Shown: positions 22,912 through 30,166 of the stretch, piece by piece | Numbering within the stretch: the stretch's first letter is position 1 | How the letters are laid out: every line of letters starts with the position of its first letter | Assembly: GCA_050743265.1 (NCBI GenBank) | Contig: JBOGEN010000167.1 | Location: 1-32,533 of the forward strand | Direction of reading: 5' to 3' | Length of the DNA: 32,533 nt | Source of the DNA: JBOGEN01 sp050743265 | Lineage (GTDB): Bacteria; Actinomycetota; Actinomycetes; JBOGEN01 | Translations under genes and position numbers: made by a program | Notes under the pieces: generated by a model | What the model was told of the DNA's origin: nothing | What the model saw: only the letters and a program-made list of their open reading frames with translations | The model's database searches: none

Positions 22912-23988
22912 TCAGGCGTCCGCGGAGGTCTCGGTGTGCACGAGGTCGACCAGACGGGACAGGACGTCGGGGTCGGTCGTGGGCAGCACGCCGTGACCCA
23001 GGTTGAACACATGCCCGGCGGCGGTGCGCCCACGGCGGAGCACGTCACGGGCGCGGTCGGCGACCACGTCCCACGGTGCGAACACGAGCGCCGGGTCGAG
23101 GTTGCCCTGCACGGCACGAGCCGGGCCGACCCGGCGGCTGGCTTCGTCGAGCGGCACGCGCCAGTCGACGCCGACGACGTCCGCCCCGGCCTCGCCCATC
23201 GCGCCGAGCAGCTCGCCGGTGGCGACCCCGAAGTGCACCCGCGGGACGTCAAGGTCTCCGACCGCGTGCAGCACGGCCGCGCTGTACGGCTGGACGAAGG
23301 CGCGGTAGTCCTCCGGGGACAGCGCACCCGCCCACGAGTCGAACAGCTGCACCGCGCTGGCGCCGGCGTCGACCTGCACCCGCAGGTACGCGGCCGCAAG
23401 CCCGGAGAGGCGCCGCATCAGCCCCTCCCAGACCTCGGGCGCGGAGTACATGAGCGCCTTGGTGCGCTCGTGCGTACGCGACGGGCCGCCCTCCACGAGG
23501 TACGAGGCCAACGTGAACGGCGCACCCGCGAACCCGATGAGCGGAGTCGACCCCAGCTCGGACACCAGCGTCCGTACGGCTTCGGTGACGTACGGCACGT
23601 CGGAGGGCTCGAGCGGGCGCAGCCGGTCGAGGTCGGACGCCGCGCGGACCGGCTCCGCGATGACCGGGCCCACACCCGGCACGATGTCCAGGTCGAGGCC
23701 GACGGCCTTGAGCGGCACGACGATGTCGGAGAAGAAGATCGCCGCGTCGACGCCGTAGCGGCGTACGGGCTGCAGCGTGATCTCGACCACGAGGTCGGAC
23801 CGCGTGCAGGCGTCGAGCATGGCGACGCCCTCGCGGACCCGGCGGTACTCGGGCAACGCCCGACCCGCCTGCCGCATGAACCAGACCGGCGTACGGGGCA
23901 CCGGCTCCCCTCGGCATGCCCGCAGGAACGGGGCGTCGCGCAGGGACGCTGCGTCGTGCACGGAGGTCGGCGGGGTGGAGGCGCTCAC
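22912..23988 (-). CDS. hemE: Uroporphyrinogen decarboxylase HemE
   Basis: This 358-residue cytosolic enzyme converts uroporphyrinogen III to coproporphyrinogen III, the substrate of the next gene product. The invariant VWFMRQAGRALPEYR segment (R39 and R43, substrate-binding) is followed by IFFSDIVVPLKAVGLDLDI, the FAGAPFTLASYLVEGG strand-turn and LFDSWAGALSPEDY. GTG 23988 was chosen because it gives a normal N-terminus (MSASTPPTSVHDAAS) and a GAGGA ribosome-binding site lies seven bases upstream; the frame is open 120 codons further but that part is not HemE-like. First gene of the haem operon, transcribed away from the small CxxC gene. Confidence 0.95.
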   Translation of the reverse strand: MSASTPPTSVHDAASLRDAPFLRACRGEPVPRTPVWFMRQAGRALPEYRRVREGVAMLDACTRSDLVVEITLQPVRRYGVDAAIFFSDIVVPLKAVGLDLDIVPGVGPVIAEPVRAASDLDRLRPLEPSDVPYVTEAVRTLVSELGSTPLIGFAGAPFTLASYLVEGGPSRTHERTKALMYSAPEVWEGLMRRLSGLAAAYLRVQVDAGASAVQLFDSWAGALSPEDYRAFVQPYSAAVLHAVGDLDVPRVHFGVATGELLGAMGEAGADVVGVDWRVPLDEASRRVGPARAVQGNLDPALVFAPWDVVADRARDVLRRGRTAAGHVFNLGHGVLPTTDPDVLSRLVDLVHTETSADA

Positions 23989-24093
23989 CGCGGCATCCTC
24001 GCACGCGATCGCAGGCCCGACACGCCGCGCGTCGTGCGTGGCGCCGCCCTCCACGCGTGGGACCGTCGAGACGACGAGAGAGCCCGCGAGGAC

Positions 24094-24110
24094 GGCGGCC
24101 GCGGGCCGCC
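24094..24110. repeat. Inverted repeat between hemE and the small CxxC gene
   Basis: GGCGGCC and GGCCGCC form a perfect 7-bp inverted repeat with a 3-base centre. It lies in the 148-bp gap between the divergent hemE and the small CxxC gene. It could be a regulator site or a leader hairpin of the CxxC gene; in DNA this GC-rich, chance is also possible. Confidence 0.3.
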
Positions 24111-24136
24111 CGAGGGACCGAGAGGGTGGTGTCAGG

Positions 24137-24337
24137 GTGCCGAGCCCGACGTGGCGCTGGACCTGTCCGGACTGTGCGTCAGTGCGCGCTTTCGTCCAGC
24201 CGCCGTGCGGAGAGTCGCACGGCGAGGACTGCCCCGACTGGGCCTGCACGGAGTGCGGCACGGGACTGGTCAACGGGTTCACGGTGAGGGTGCCGCAGCG
24301 TCCCGGGTCGTCCCGCCGCCGGGCCGACGCCGCCTGA
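24137..24337 (+). CDS. Small two-CxxC (zinc-ribbon-like) protein
   Basis: This is a 66-residue protein beginning M-P-S-P-T-W-R-W-T-C-P-D-C. Two CxxC pairs (C10/C13 and C37/C40, the latter in ACTECGTGLV) are separated by 23 residues that hold two more cysteines (PPCGESHGEDCPDW). The short length, knuckle spacing and basic Arg-rich tail suggest a zinc-ribbon protein. I do not recognise a named family. The start is GTG 24137, with a GGTGG/GAGGG purine stretch upstream. It is divergent from hemE and convergent with the EamA transporter, 18 bp away. A metal- or haem-related job is tempting from the location but is inference only. It is easily missed because a long non-coding frame surrounds it. 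Confidence 0.6.
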   Translation: MPSPTWRWTCPDCASVRAFVQPPCGESHGEDCPDWACTECGTGLVNGFTVRVPQRPGSSRRRADAA

Positions 24338-24355
24338 CGCGCTGACACCGGGGGA

Positions 24356-25192
24356 TCAACCGCCCGCGGCGATGAGGACGACGCCGCCCAGCGCGCAGGA
24401 GACCCCGACGTTCTGGATGCGGCGCATCCGCTCCCCGTGGACGCCGCGGGCCAGCAGCACCGTCACCGCCGGGTAGAGCGAGGCGAGCACCGCGGTCACG
24501 CTCACGAGACCGGACTGCGCCGCGAACGCGTACGTCGCGTTGGCCCCCGCGTCGGCCAGCCCGATCACGGCGAGCAGCGGCAGGTCTGCCGTACGAAAAC
24601 CTCCGGAGGAGCGGACCGCGACCGCGACCCCGACCACCAGCAGCACGCTGGTCGCCCGCATCGCGACGAGCGTCATCGGGGTGCTGGTCCGCCCGCCCTC
24701 TGCGAGGAACACCAGCACGAGCCCGAACCCGGCGGCTGCCACCCCGGCGAGAAGCAGAGGGCGCAGCGACACCCCGGTGCCGCCCCGCGCCTCAGGCCCG
24801 CTCGCGAGGACCACCCCGACGACGGCGAGCAGGATGCCCGCGGCCTGCCACGGCTGGGGCGACTCGCCGCGGAGAAGCCCGACACCGACCGGGACGACGA
24901 CCCCGGTGGCCGCGATCGGCGCGACCACGCCCATCGTCCCGGACGCGAGGCCGGCGTAGAACGCCGTAAGCGCCACGAGCCCGGTCGCCCCCCCGGCGAT
25001 GCCCCAGCCGAGGTAGCCCGGCGATGCGTCGAGCTCGCCGGTGGCCACGGCCATCACGAGCACGCCGACGAGACCGAGCGCCTGGGACACCCCCACCACG
25101 GCCACCGCGGGCAGCCGCCGGCTCGCGGTACCCCCGAGGAAGTCGGCCGTGCCCCACAGCAGGCTCGACGTCAGGGCGAGCAATGCGGACAC
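24356..25192 (-). CDS. EamA/DMT-family membrane transporter
   Basis: This 278-residue protein has about ten hydrophobic segments in two similar halves, the layout of EamA drug/metabolite transporters. The N-terminal LLALTSSLLWGTADFLGGTA and the second-half AGVAAAGFGLVLVFLAEGG resemble the duplicated EamA helices, and the GVVAPIAATGVVVPVGVGLL segment matches the usual third/fourth helix region. The start is GTG 25192, closely preceded by GGAGGT. The substrate cannot be told from sequence; family members export amino acids, nucleosides or other metabolites. The gap to the divergent DUF3000 gene (25193-25356) carries only that gene's promoter. No operon partner. Confidence 0.88.
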   Translation of the reverse strand: MSALLALTSSLLWGTADFLGGTASRRLPAVAVVGVSQALGLVGVLVMAVATGELDASPGYLGWGIAGGATGLVALTAFYAGLASGTMGVVAPIAATGVVVPVGVGLLRGESPQPWQAAGILLAVVGVVLASGPEARGGTGVSLRPLLLAGVAAAGFGLVLVFLAEGGRTSTPMTLVAMRATSVLLVVGVAVAVRSSGGFRTADLPLLAVIGLADAGANATYAFAAQSGLVSVTAVLASLYPAVTVLLARGVHGERMRRIQNVGVSCALGGVVLIAAGG

Positions 25193-25343
25193 GCCACCTC
25201 CGGGGAAACCGGTCGGGAAGGGTCGGCGACGACATTACGGGTGAGCACCCGTCGCGGCTGCGACAACAACGGCGGGGCGTTAACCGGCATTCCGGGCCAG
25301 GTTCATGGCGTGTCGCCACCTGCTCTGGACAGCACTCCAGTCG

Positions 25344-25349
25344 TACCCT
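25344..25349 (+). promoter_or_regulatory. Putative -10 box of a leaderless promoter (DUF3000 gene)
   Basis: TACCCT is followed by seven bases and ATG 25357, with no ribosome-binding site. It matches the TANNNT pattern of the msrB and RNase D starts. Confidence 0.45.
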
Positions 25350-25356
25350 GCAGATC

Positions 25357-25938
25357 ATGGCTGCCCACGAGGAGGCGCCGGGCCCGACGGACGAGTTCGG
25401 CCAGGCGCTCCGCAGCCTCAACCTTGGTCTTGTGAGACCCGAGGTGAGGCTCGAGAGCGCGCCCGCGCCGCAGCGGCTCGCTCCGTTCGCAGCTGCGTTC
25501 ACGGGGGAGGTCCCCGGCCCGGACGACCGCGACATCGCCACCGGCCGCCTCGTGCTCCTGCACGACCCCGACGGCGTGGAGGCGTGGGCCGGTCGGTTCC
25601 GGCTCGTCGTGTACGTGCGGGCCGACGTGGAGCCGGAGGTGGCCTCCGACCCCCTCCTCCCCGGGGTCGGCTGGGACTGGCTCGGCGAGGCCCTCGACCG
25701 TCACGGCGCGGCCCACCTCGCCCTGGGAGGCACGGTGACCCGGGTCGGGTCGGAGAGCTTCGGCAGCCTCGCCGAGAACCCACCGGGGGCCGAGCTGGAG
25801 ATCCGGGCATCCTGGACACCCGCCTCGGCCGACATGGCTCCCCACATGGCGGCCTGGTGCGAGCTGCTCTGCTCGGCAGCGGGCCTCCCTCCCCTGCCGA
25901 CCGGTGTGGTCACGATCCAGCGCCGCCGTCGCAGCTGA
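25357..25938 (+). CDS. DUF3000 domain-containing protein
   Basis: This 193-residue soluble protein has no signal peptide or membrane segment. The conserved features LESAPAPQRLAPFAAAFT, GRLVLLHDPDGVEAWAGRFR, PLLPGVGWDWLGEAL and the D-M-A-P-H-M-A-A-W-C-E-L-L segment match actinobacterial DUF3000. The function is unknown. The family is typically found near hemE and beside a LuxR-type regulator and RNase D, as here, so the synteny supports the call. The order suggests a conserved neighbourhood but not a shared pathway. The start is ATG 25357; the longer frame (from 25024) runs through the promoter and the transporter gene and is not used. Confidence 0.88.
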   Translation: MAAHEEAPGPTDEFGQALRSLNLGLVRPEVRLESAPAPQRLAPFAAAFTGEVPGPDDRDIATGRLVLLHDPDGVEAWAGRFRLVVYVRADVEPEVASDPLLPGVGWDWLGEALDRHGAAHLALGGTVTRVGSESFGSLAENPPGAELEIRASWTPASADMAPHMAAWCELLCSAAGLPPLPTGVVTIQRRRRS

Positions 25939-25960
25939 GCCCAGAACCGTCCAGACCACC

Positions 25961-25979
25961 CGGACCTGCCTTAGGTCCG
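25961..25979 (+). terminator. Hairpin after the DUF3000 gene
   Basis: CGGACCT (25961-25967) and AGGTCCG (25973-25979) form a perfect 7-bp stem over GCCTT, 22 bases after the DUF3000 stop. No T tract follows, so it may end or stabilise the transcript. Confidence 0.4.
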
Positions 25980-26076
25980 CGCCCGCTGAGCGCAGTCCTG
26001 TCCAGGGGGCACACTCCAGGTCGTCCGCGGCTCGGGCTTCAGCCCGTCCCCCATCCGGTCGAAAGAACGGGAGATC

Positions 26077-26095
26077 GCCCGGGACACGCCCGGGC
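26077..26095 (+). promoter_or_regulatory. Leader hairpin before the LuxR-type regulator gene
   Basis: GCCCGGG (26077-26083) and CCCGGGC (26089-26095) form a perfect 7-bp stem over ACACG, ending 25 bases before GTG 26121. It probably lies in the regulator's leader. The rest of 25980-26120 shows nothing I can name. Confidence 0.3.
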
Positions 26096-26120
26096 ACCAG
26101 GCCTCGAGGTGGGTGGGTTC

Positions 26121-26741
26121 GTGTCAGCCATGGCCGAACAGAGCGGCGCAGTGCCACAGCGCGCGCTCCGCCCCTCCGTGCTCGTCGTCGTCGGCGACCC
26201 GCGGGTGAGGGCCGAAGTCTCCGCGCGGCTCCGGGCACTCGGCATGTCCGACGTCATCGAGGCCGGCGGTGTCGCCGAGGCACGCCGCCTCGTGACCGCG
26301 GGACGTCCCGGCCTGGTCGTCCTCGACCTCGCGCTGCCGGACGGCTCCGGCTCACGCCTGCTCGCCGAGCTGCGCCACACGGGGGTCACCCGAGCCGTCG
26401 TCCTGACCCCGCACGAGGATCCCCACACCGTGCGTGCGGCGCTCGCCGCCGGCGTCAAGGGGTACCTGACCACACGCCAGCGCCCCCGCACCCTCGCCGC
26501 CGTCGGCGACAGCCCTCGCCAGTCCCCCCGTGGCCGTACCGGCCCGGACGGGCTGTCAGCCCGCGAGGTCGAGGTGCTCCGGCTCGTCGCGGACGGCCAG
26601 TCGAACCGCGACGTGGGCGAGACGCTCGGGCTGTCGCCACTGACCGTGAAGAGCCACCTGGCCCGCATCGGCCGCAAGCTCGGCAGCGGTGACCGTGCCG
26701 AGATGGTCGCCCTCGCGCTGCGGGCCGGCATCTTCGCCTGA
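26121..26741 (+). CDS. LuxR/NarL-type response regulator with atypical receiver
   Basis: This 206-residue protein has a receiver-like domain (about 18-130; phospho-acceptor candidate D69 in VVLDLALPDGSG, conserved lysine in GVKGYL) and a C-terminal helix-turn-helix (about 143-204: LSAREVEVLRLVADGQSNRD and LSPLTVKSHLARIGRKLG). The usual acidic pair near the receiver N-terminus is reduced to one (VVVGDPRV, D26), and a Pro/Arg-rich linker replaces the last receiver helix, so phosphorylation is uncertain. No sensor kinase gene lies nearby. GTG 26121 follows GAGGTGGGTGGG; ATG 26130 in the same frame is a possible alternative. I recall close relatives at this position, next to DUF3000 and RNase D, in Streptomyces. 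The regulon is unknown. Confidence 0.85.
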   Translation: MSAMAEQSGAVPQRALRPSVLVVVGDPRVRAEVSARLRALGMSDVIEAGGVAEARRLVTAGRPGLVVLDLALPDGSGSRLLAELRHTGVTRAVVLTPHEDPHTVRAALAAGVKGYLTTRQRPRTLAAVGDSPRQSPRGRTGPDGLSAREVEVLRLVADGQSNRDVGETLGLSPLTVKSHLARIGRKLGSGDRAEMVALALRAGIFA

Positions 26742-26752
26742 GGCCAATGCTT

Positions 26753-26800
26753 CGAGGCGCCGAGGCGCCGAGGCTCCGACGCGCCGAAGCTCCGAAGAGC
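26753..26800. repeat. Six-unit 8-bp degenerate tandem repeat
   Basis: Six consecutive 8-base units (CGAGGCGC, CGAGGCGC, CGAGGCTC, CGACGCGC, CGAAGCTC, CGAAGAGC) fill the start of the gap between the regulator and RNase D genes. The first two are identical and the rest drift by one to three bases. The tract joins directly to two inverted repeats. Confidence 0.75.
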
Positions 26801-26830
26801 AGGCAGAACCGCCTGCTCGGCATGCCGAGC
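26798..26830. repeat. Two overlapping perfect inverted repeats
   Basis: AGCAGGC (26798-26804) pairs with GCCTGCT (26811-26817) over AGAACC. GCTCGGCATGCCGAGC (26815-26830) is a perfect 16-bp palindrome. They share three bases, so as RNA the two hairpins exclude each other partly. They lie between the regulator stop and the RNase D promoter and may end the regulator transcript or bind a dimeric regulator. Confidence 0.6.
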
Positions 26831-26865
26831 CTGCGGGCTGCGGGGTGGTGATCACCCTTCGGGCG

Positions 26866-26871
26866 TACCGT
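26866..26871 (+). promoter_or_regulatory. Putative -10 box of a leaderless promoter (RNase D)
   Basis: TACCGT lies six bases before GTG 26878, identical in sequence and spacing to the msrB box. No ribosome-binding site precedes the GTG. Confidence 0.5.
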
Positions 26872-26877
26872 GTTCAG

Positions 26878-28233
26878 GTGCCCGACGTCGAACCCGTCCC
26901 ACTCCTGGCCCCGCGGGACGGCGTACCCCCCGTTGTCGAGACCCCGGACGCCCTGGCCTCGACCGTGGCGGCGTTCTCCGGGGCCACCGGTCCGGTGGCG
27001 GTCGACGCCGAGCGGGCGTCCGGCTACCGGTACGGGCACCGGGCCTACCTCGTCCAGCTGCGCCGCTCCGGCGCCGGGACGGCGCTCGTGGACCCAGTGG
27101 GGTGCCCCGACCTGTCCACGCTCGGTGACGCCCTGGCCGATGCCGAGTGGGTGCTGCACGCCGCCACCCAGGACCTTCCCTGCCTCGCGGACGTCGGCAT
27201 GCGGCCGGGCAGGCTGTTCGACACCGAGCTGGCCGGGCGGCTGGCAGGCCACCCCCGGGTGGGCCTCGGAGCGATCGTCGAGAGCGTCCTCGGCTACGCC
27301 CTGGAGAAGGGACACGCGGCGGTGGACTGGTCCACCCGGCCGCTGCCCGAGCCCTGGCTCCGGTACGCGGCGCTGGACGTCGAGGTCCTCGTCGAGCTGC
27401 GGGACGCGCTCGAGAAGGACCTGGAGACCCAGGGCAAGCTCGCCTGGGCCCGCGAGGAGTTCGCCGCACTGGTGGACACCCCGGCTCCCGGAGCCCGTCC
27501 CGACCCCTGGCGGCGGACGTCCGGCATCCACCGCGTACGGCGGGCGCGCCAGCTCGCGGCCGTCCGCGAGCTGTGGCAAGCCCGGGACGAGCTCGCCAAG
27601 GAGCTGGACCGCGCGCCCGGCCGGGTCCTGCCCGACGCGGCGATCGTGGAGGCCGCCAGGTCCCCGGCCCGCACCGCCGACGACCTGGCGGGTCTCAAGG
27701 GCTTCTCCGGCCGTACGGCCCGCCGCCACCTCGGCGTATGGGCCCGCGCACTGCGTCAGGCCGCCTCGATGAACGACCAGGACCTGCCACGGTCGGCGCG
27801 GGTGGGTGACGGTCCGCCGCCGGCACGTGCCTGGCCGGACCGTGACCCGGTCGCCGCCGAGCGGCTGACCGCGCTGCGGGCCGCGGTCGCGGCCATCGCG
27901 GACGAGCACACCCTGCCCAGCGAGAACCTGCTCGCGCCCGACGTCGTCCGCAGGGTGGCCTGGGAACCGCCTGGCGACCTGTCCGTGGAGTCGGTCGCAT
28001 CCGTGCTTACCGGCTACGGGGCACGGTCGTGGCAGGTCGGGCTGACGAGTACGGCGATCGCCCGGGCGCTCGACCGGTTGCGGACGAAGGAGGACGTCGT
28101 CCAGCCAGGGTCACGCACGGGGCGCGCATCCGACGACACCCCGCAGGACGAGGTCGCGCACGACAGCGCCGAGCGCGACAGATCCCAGCACGAGCGCGCT
28201 CAGCACGACCCCGCCTCGGACGTCACCGGCTAG
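26878..28233 (+). CDS. rnd: Ribonuclease D-type 3'-5' exonuclease with HRDC domain
   Basis: The product has 451 residues. The DEDD exonuclease domain (about 28-210) shows VAVDAERASGYRYGHRAYLV (first D-x-E), VLHAATQDLPCL (second D) and RYAALDVEVLVELRDAL (DEDDy Y and last D). An HRDC-like helical domain (about 215-295) follows, then a family-specific C-terminal region. RNase D trims the 3' ends of stable RNAs. The last ~45 residues are highly charged (Asp/Glu/His/Arg) and look disordered. GTG 26878 was chosen because the exonuclease domain then starts with a normal ~25-residue leader and a TACCGT box lies six bases before it. An upstream in-frame GTG at 26848 is less likely. Confidence 0.9.
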   Translation: MPDVEPVPLLAPRDGVPPVVETPDALASTVAAFSGATGPVAVDAERASGYRYGHRAYLVQLRRSGAGTALVDPVGCPDLSTLGDALADAEWVLHAATQDLPCLADVGMRPGRLFDTELAGRLAGHPRVGLGAIVESVLGYALEKGHAAVDWSTRPLPEPWLRYAALDVEVLVELRDALEKDLETQGKLAWAREEFAALVDTPAPGARPDPWRRTSGIHRVRRARQLAAVRELWQARDELAKELDRAPGRVLPDAAIVEAARSPARTADDLAGLKGFSGRTARRHLGVWARALRQAASMNDQDLPRSARVGDGPPPARAWPDRDPVAAERLTALRAAVAAIADEHTLPSENLLAPDVVRRVAWEPPGDLSVESVASVLTGYGARSWQVGLTSTAIARALDRLRTKEDVVQPGSRTGRASDDTPQDEVAHDSAERDRSQHERAQHDPASDVTG

Positions 28234-28260
28234 CAGGACCTCCGGAGACGGGTCCCCGGC

Positions 28261-29145
28261 TCAGGCCGGTGTGCCGAGGGCGGCCCGGAGCGGCATCGTC
28301 AGGCGGAGCTGGGTGAGCTGGTCCAGGACGTCGGCGACGACCAGCGCCTGCACGTACCCGCTCACCACGTTCCACGCGCCGACGGCGCCCACCTCCGCGG
28401 GCAGGCCGCCCCGTTGCAGCGCCTCCACGGCCATCAGCTGGGCCGCGGCGGCGGCACGGAGCCGCCCGGTCACGCGTGCGGCACTCGTGGCGTCCTGCAG
28501 CGCGTCGCCCCAGGACGCGAGCAGCTCCCGCTCGCTGACACTGTCACGCAGCCGGGCGACGTCCCGCTCGTCGAGCCGGGACAGGCGGCGCAGGCAGGCC
28601 ACGACGAGGTCGTGCTGCGGTCCGAGGTGGACGCGCCGGTGCGGCATCCGGGCCAGTGCTGCCTCCCAGGGGCGCGTCAGCGTGCGTCGGCTCTCCGCCG
28701 ACAGACTGTCCGCGAGGTACGAGGCCGCCGCCGCGTCGCAGACGACGGTCGCCGCCCGCGCTGCGACATCGTCCTGCACCCGGCGCTCCCCCAGGCTCAC
28801 CCAGGTCCAGTCCAGGATCTCTCGCCGGACGAGCCGCAGCAGGTCGTCCAGGCTGCCGAGCGCGGCGCGGCCGAGCGAACGGGCCATCGCACTCACCGTC
28901 TGAGGGTCCACGGCGAGGCGGCTCGCCTCGGCCATGACGCTCTGCACGCGGGGCTCGGCGTCGGCGACCTCAGCGATGTCCATCCAGGCGCTGGCACGCT
29001 CGTCGGCGTGGACGACCTCGGCGACGAGCGCGAGGTCGCGCTGGTCCAGTGCCAGGGCCCGGACCAGGACGCTCGCCACCTCGTGGCCGTCGGCACGCCG
29101 GATCAGGTCGTACCCGAGCACGGGGGCGCCGAGGAAGGTGTACAT
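28261..29145 (-). CDS. Hypothetical helical protein, family not recognised
   Basis: The predicted protein has 294 residues, rich in Ala, Leu, Arg and Asp/Glu with regular helical spacing, and lacks a signal peptide or membrane segment. It starts MYTFLGAPVLGYDLIRRADG; no catalytic or binding motif is evident, and cysteines are few. The helical pattern, charged turns and central MPHRRVHLGPQHDL segment give no clear family; a helical-repeat adaptor or regulatory protein is possible but unproven. ATG 29145 has an AAGGGGG ribosome-binding site; a GTG five codons upstream has none. A 7-bp hairpin abuts that site. The gene lies 149 bp downstream of the FTR1 permease gene and is convergent with RNase D (27 bp). 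Confidence 0.65.
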   Translation of the reverse strand: MYTFLGAPVLGYDLIRRADGHEVASVLVRALALDQRDLALVAEVVHADERASAWMDIAEVADAEPRVQSVMAEASRLAVDPQTVSAMARSLGRAALGSLDDLLRLVRREILDWTWVSLGERRVQDDVAARAATVVCDAAAASYLADSLSAESRRTLTRPWEAALARMPHRRVHLGPQHDLVVACLRRLSRLDERDVARLRDSVSERELLASWGDALQDATSAARVTGRLRAAAAAQLMAVEALQRGGLPAEVGAVGAWNVVSGYVQALVVADVLDQLTQLRLTMPLRAALGTPA

Positions 29146-29157
29146 GCCGGCCCCCTT

Positions 29158-29177
29158 CACGCTCTGTCAGGAGCGTG
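29158..29177 (-). promoter_or_regulatory. Hairpin abutting the ribosome-binding site of the helical protein gene
   Basis: Read on the minus strand, CACGCTC-CTGACA-GAGCGTG is a perfect 7-bp stem with a 6-base loop. The right arm runs straight into the AAGGGGG ribosome-binding site. It may end the FTR1 transcript, modulate the next start, or both. The gap to 29294 holds nothing else I can name. Confidence 0.45.
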
Positions 29178-29294
29178 CCACGGCCCAGCGGCGTGGGCAC
29201 TCGGCCGGACGGACGAGACGCCTCCCCCACTTGGCCGAGGGACCCCGCGGGCCGGCGCGGCGCGGCAGGGCCCGATGGGCCGGTCCGTCGGGCG

Positions 29295-30155
29295 TCAGCG
29301 CTGAGCGGGGGTGGGGGTCGCCTGCTGCTGCGGTGCCGGCTGCGCGCCGCGGGGAGTGCGCAGGAACAGGTACGCGGTCACGCCCAGGTACAACACGTAC
29401 GCGAGCACCTGCTCGATCGAGGGCCGGGGGTCCCAACCGAGCATGGCGGTGAGGAAGCGTCCGGTCTCCGTGTCGACGGTCAGCGACGCGAAGCCGGTCA
29501 GGTCGTACACGGCGTCGTACGTGATGCCGAGGTCGCCGGAGAACTGCAGGTACGCCACGGTCCGGGCGAACAGGCCCGCGGCGAACACGATGAGCACCAG
29601 CCCGGTGACCTTGAAGAAGGCCTGCATGGGGAGGCGACGGCCGCCCAGCACGACGAGGTAACCCATGACCGACGCGATGGCGAGACCGACGATGCCTCCG
29701 ATGAGGACCTCGGTGCCGTCCTCCTCGGTGGCGGCGGCGATGAGGAACAGGGCGGCCTCGAGCCCCTCGCGTGCGACCGCGAAGAAGGCCACGAGCGTGA
29801 TCGCCGCCTTCACGTTTCCCCCGGCGTCGATCGCCGCGTCGATGCTGTGCTCGAGGGCACCCTTGATCTTGCGCGCCTGACGGCGCATCCAGAAGATCAT
29901 CCACGTGAGCACGCAGACCGCGAACAACGACACCGCGGCGAACGCGCGGAGCCGGTCGACCCCCTCGAGGTTGCCGATCGTGAGGTGGATCGCGATCCCT
30001 GCCCCGAAGGCGACGGCGGTGGCCGCACCCACGCCGACCCACACCGCGCGGGCGAGGTCCATGCGCTGGATGCGGCGCAGGTACGCGTAGACGATCGCGA
30101 CCACGAGGGCAGCCTCGAAGCCCTCGCGGATCATGATCAGCAGCGCTGTGGCCAT
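29295..30155 (-). CDS. efeU: FTR1-family iron permease
   Basis: This 286-residue integral membrane protein has about seven hydrophobic helices. The two REGxE motifs that bind iron are both present: REGFE (10-14) in the first helix and REGLE (129-133) in the fourth. FTR1/EfeU permeases move ferric iron after oxidation of Fe(II), normally with EfeO and EfeB or another electron-transfer partner; none is encoded nearby. Instead a 57-residue lipoprotein precedes it. AGGAGGG lies six bases before ATG 30155 and overlaps the end of that lipoprotein gene, so the two are translated from one message. The Gln/Pro-rich C-terminus is probably disordered. A different divalent metal cannot be excluded. Confidence 0.92.
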   Translation of the reverse strand: MATALLIMIREGFEAALVVAIVYAYLRRIQRMDLARAVWVGVGAATAVAFGAGIAIHLTIGNLEGVDRLRAFAAVSLFAVCVLTWMIFWMRRQARKIKGALEHSIDAAIDAGGNVKAAITLVAFFAVAREGLEAALFLIAAATEEDGTEVLIGGIVGLAIASVMGYLVVLGGRRLPMQAFFKVTGLVLIVFAAGLFARTVAYLQFSGDLGITYDAVYDLTGFASLTVDTETGRFLTAMLGWDPRPSIEQVLAYVLYLGVTAYLFLRTPRGAQPAPQQQATPTPAQR

Positions 30156-30166
30156 GGGGTACCCTC

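Noticed and set aside
25980..26120. Possible RNA gene or small frame between the DUF3000 and regulator genes
   Set aside because: Only short hairpins are visible; no open frame with a ribosome-binding site and no recognisable RNA family.
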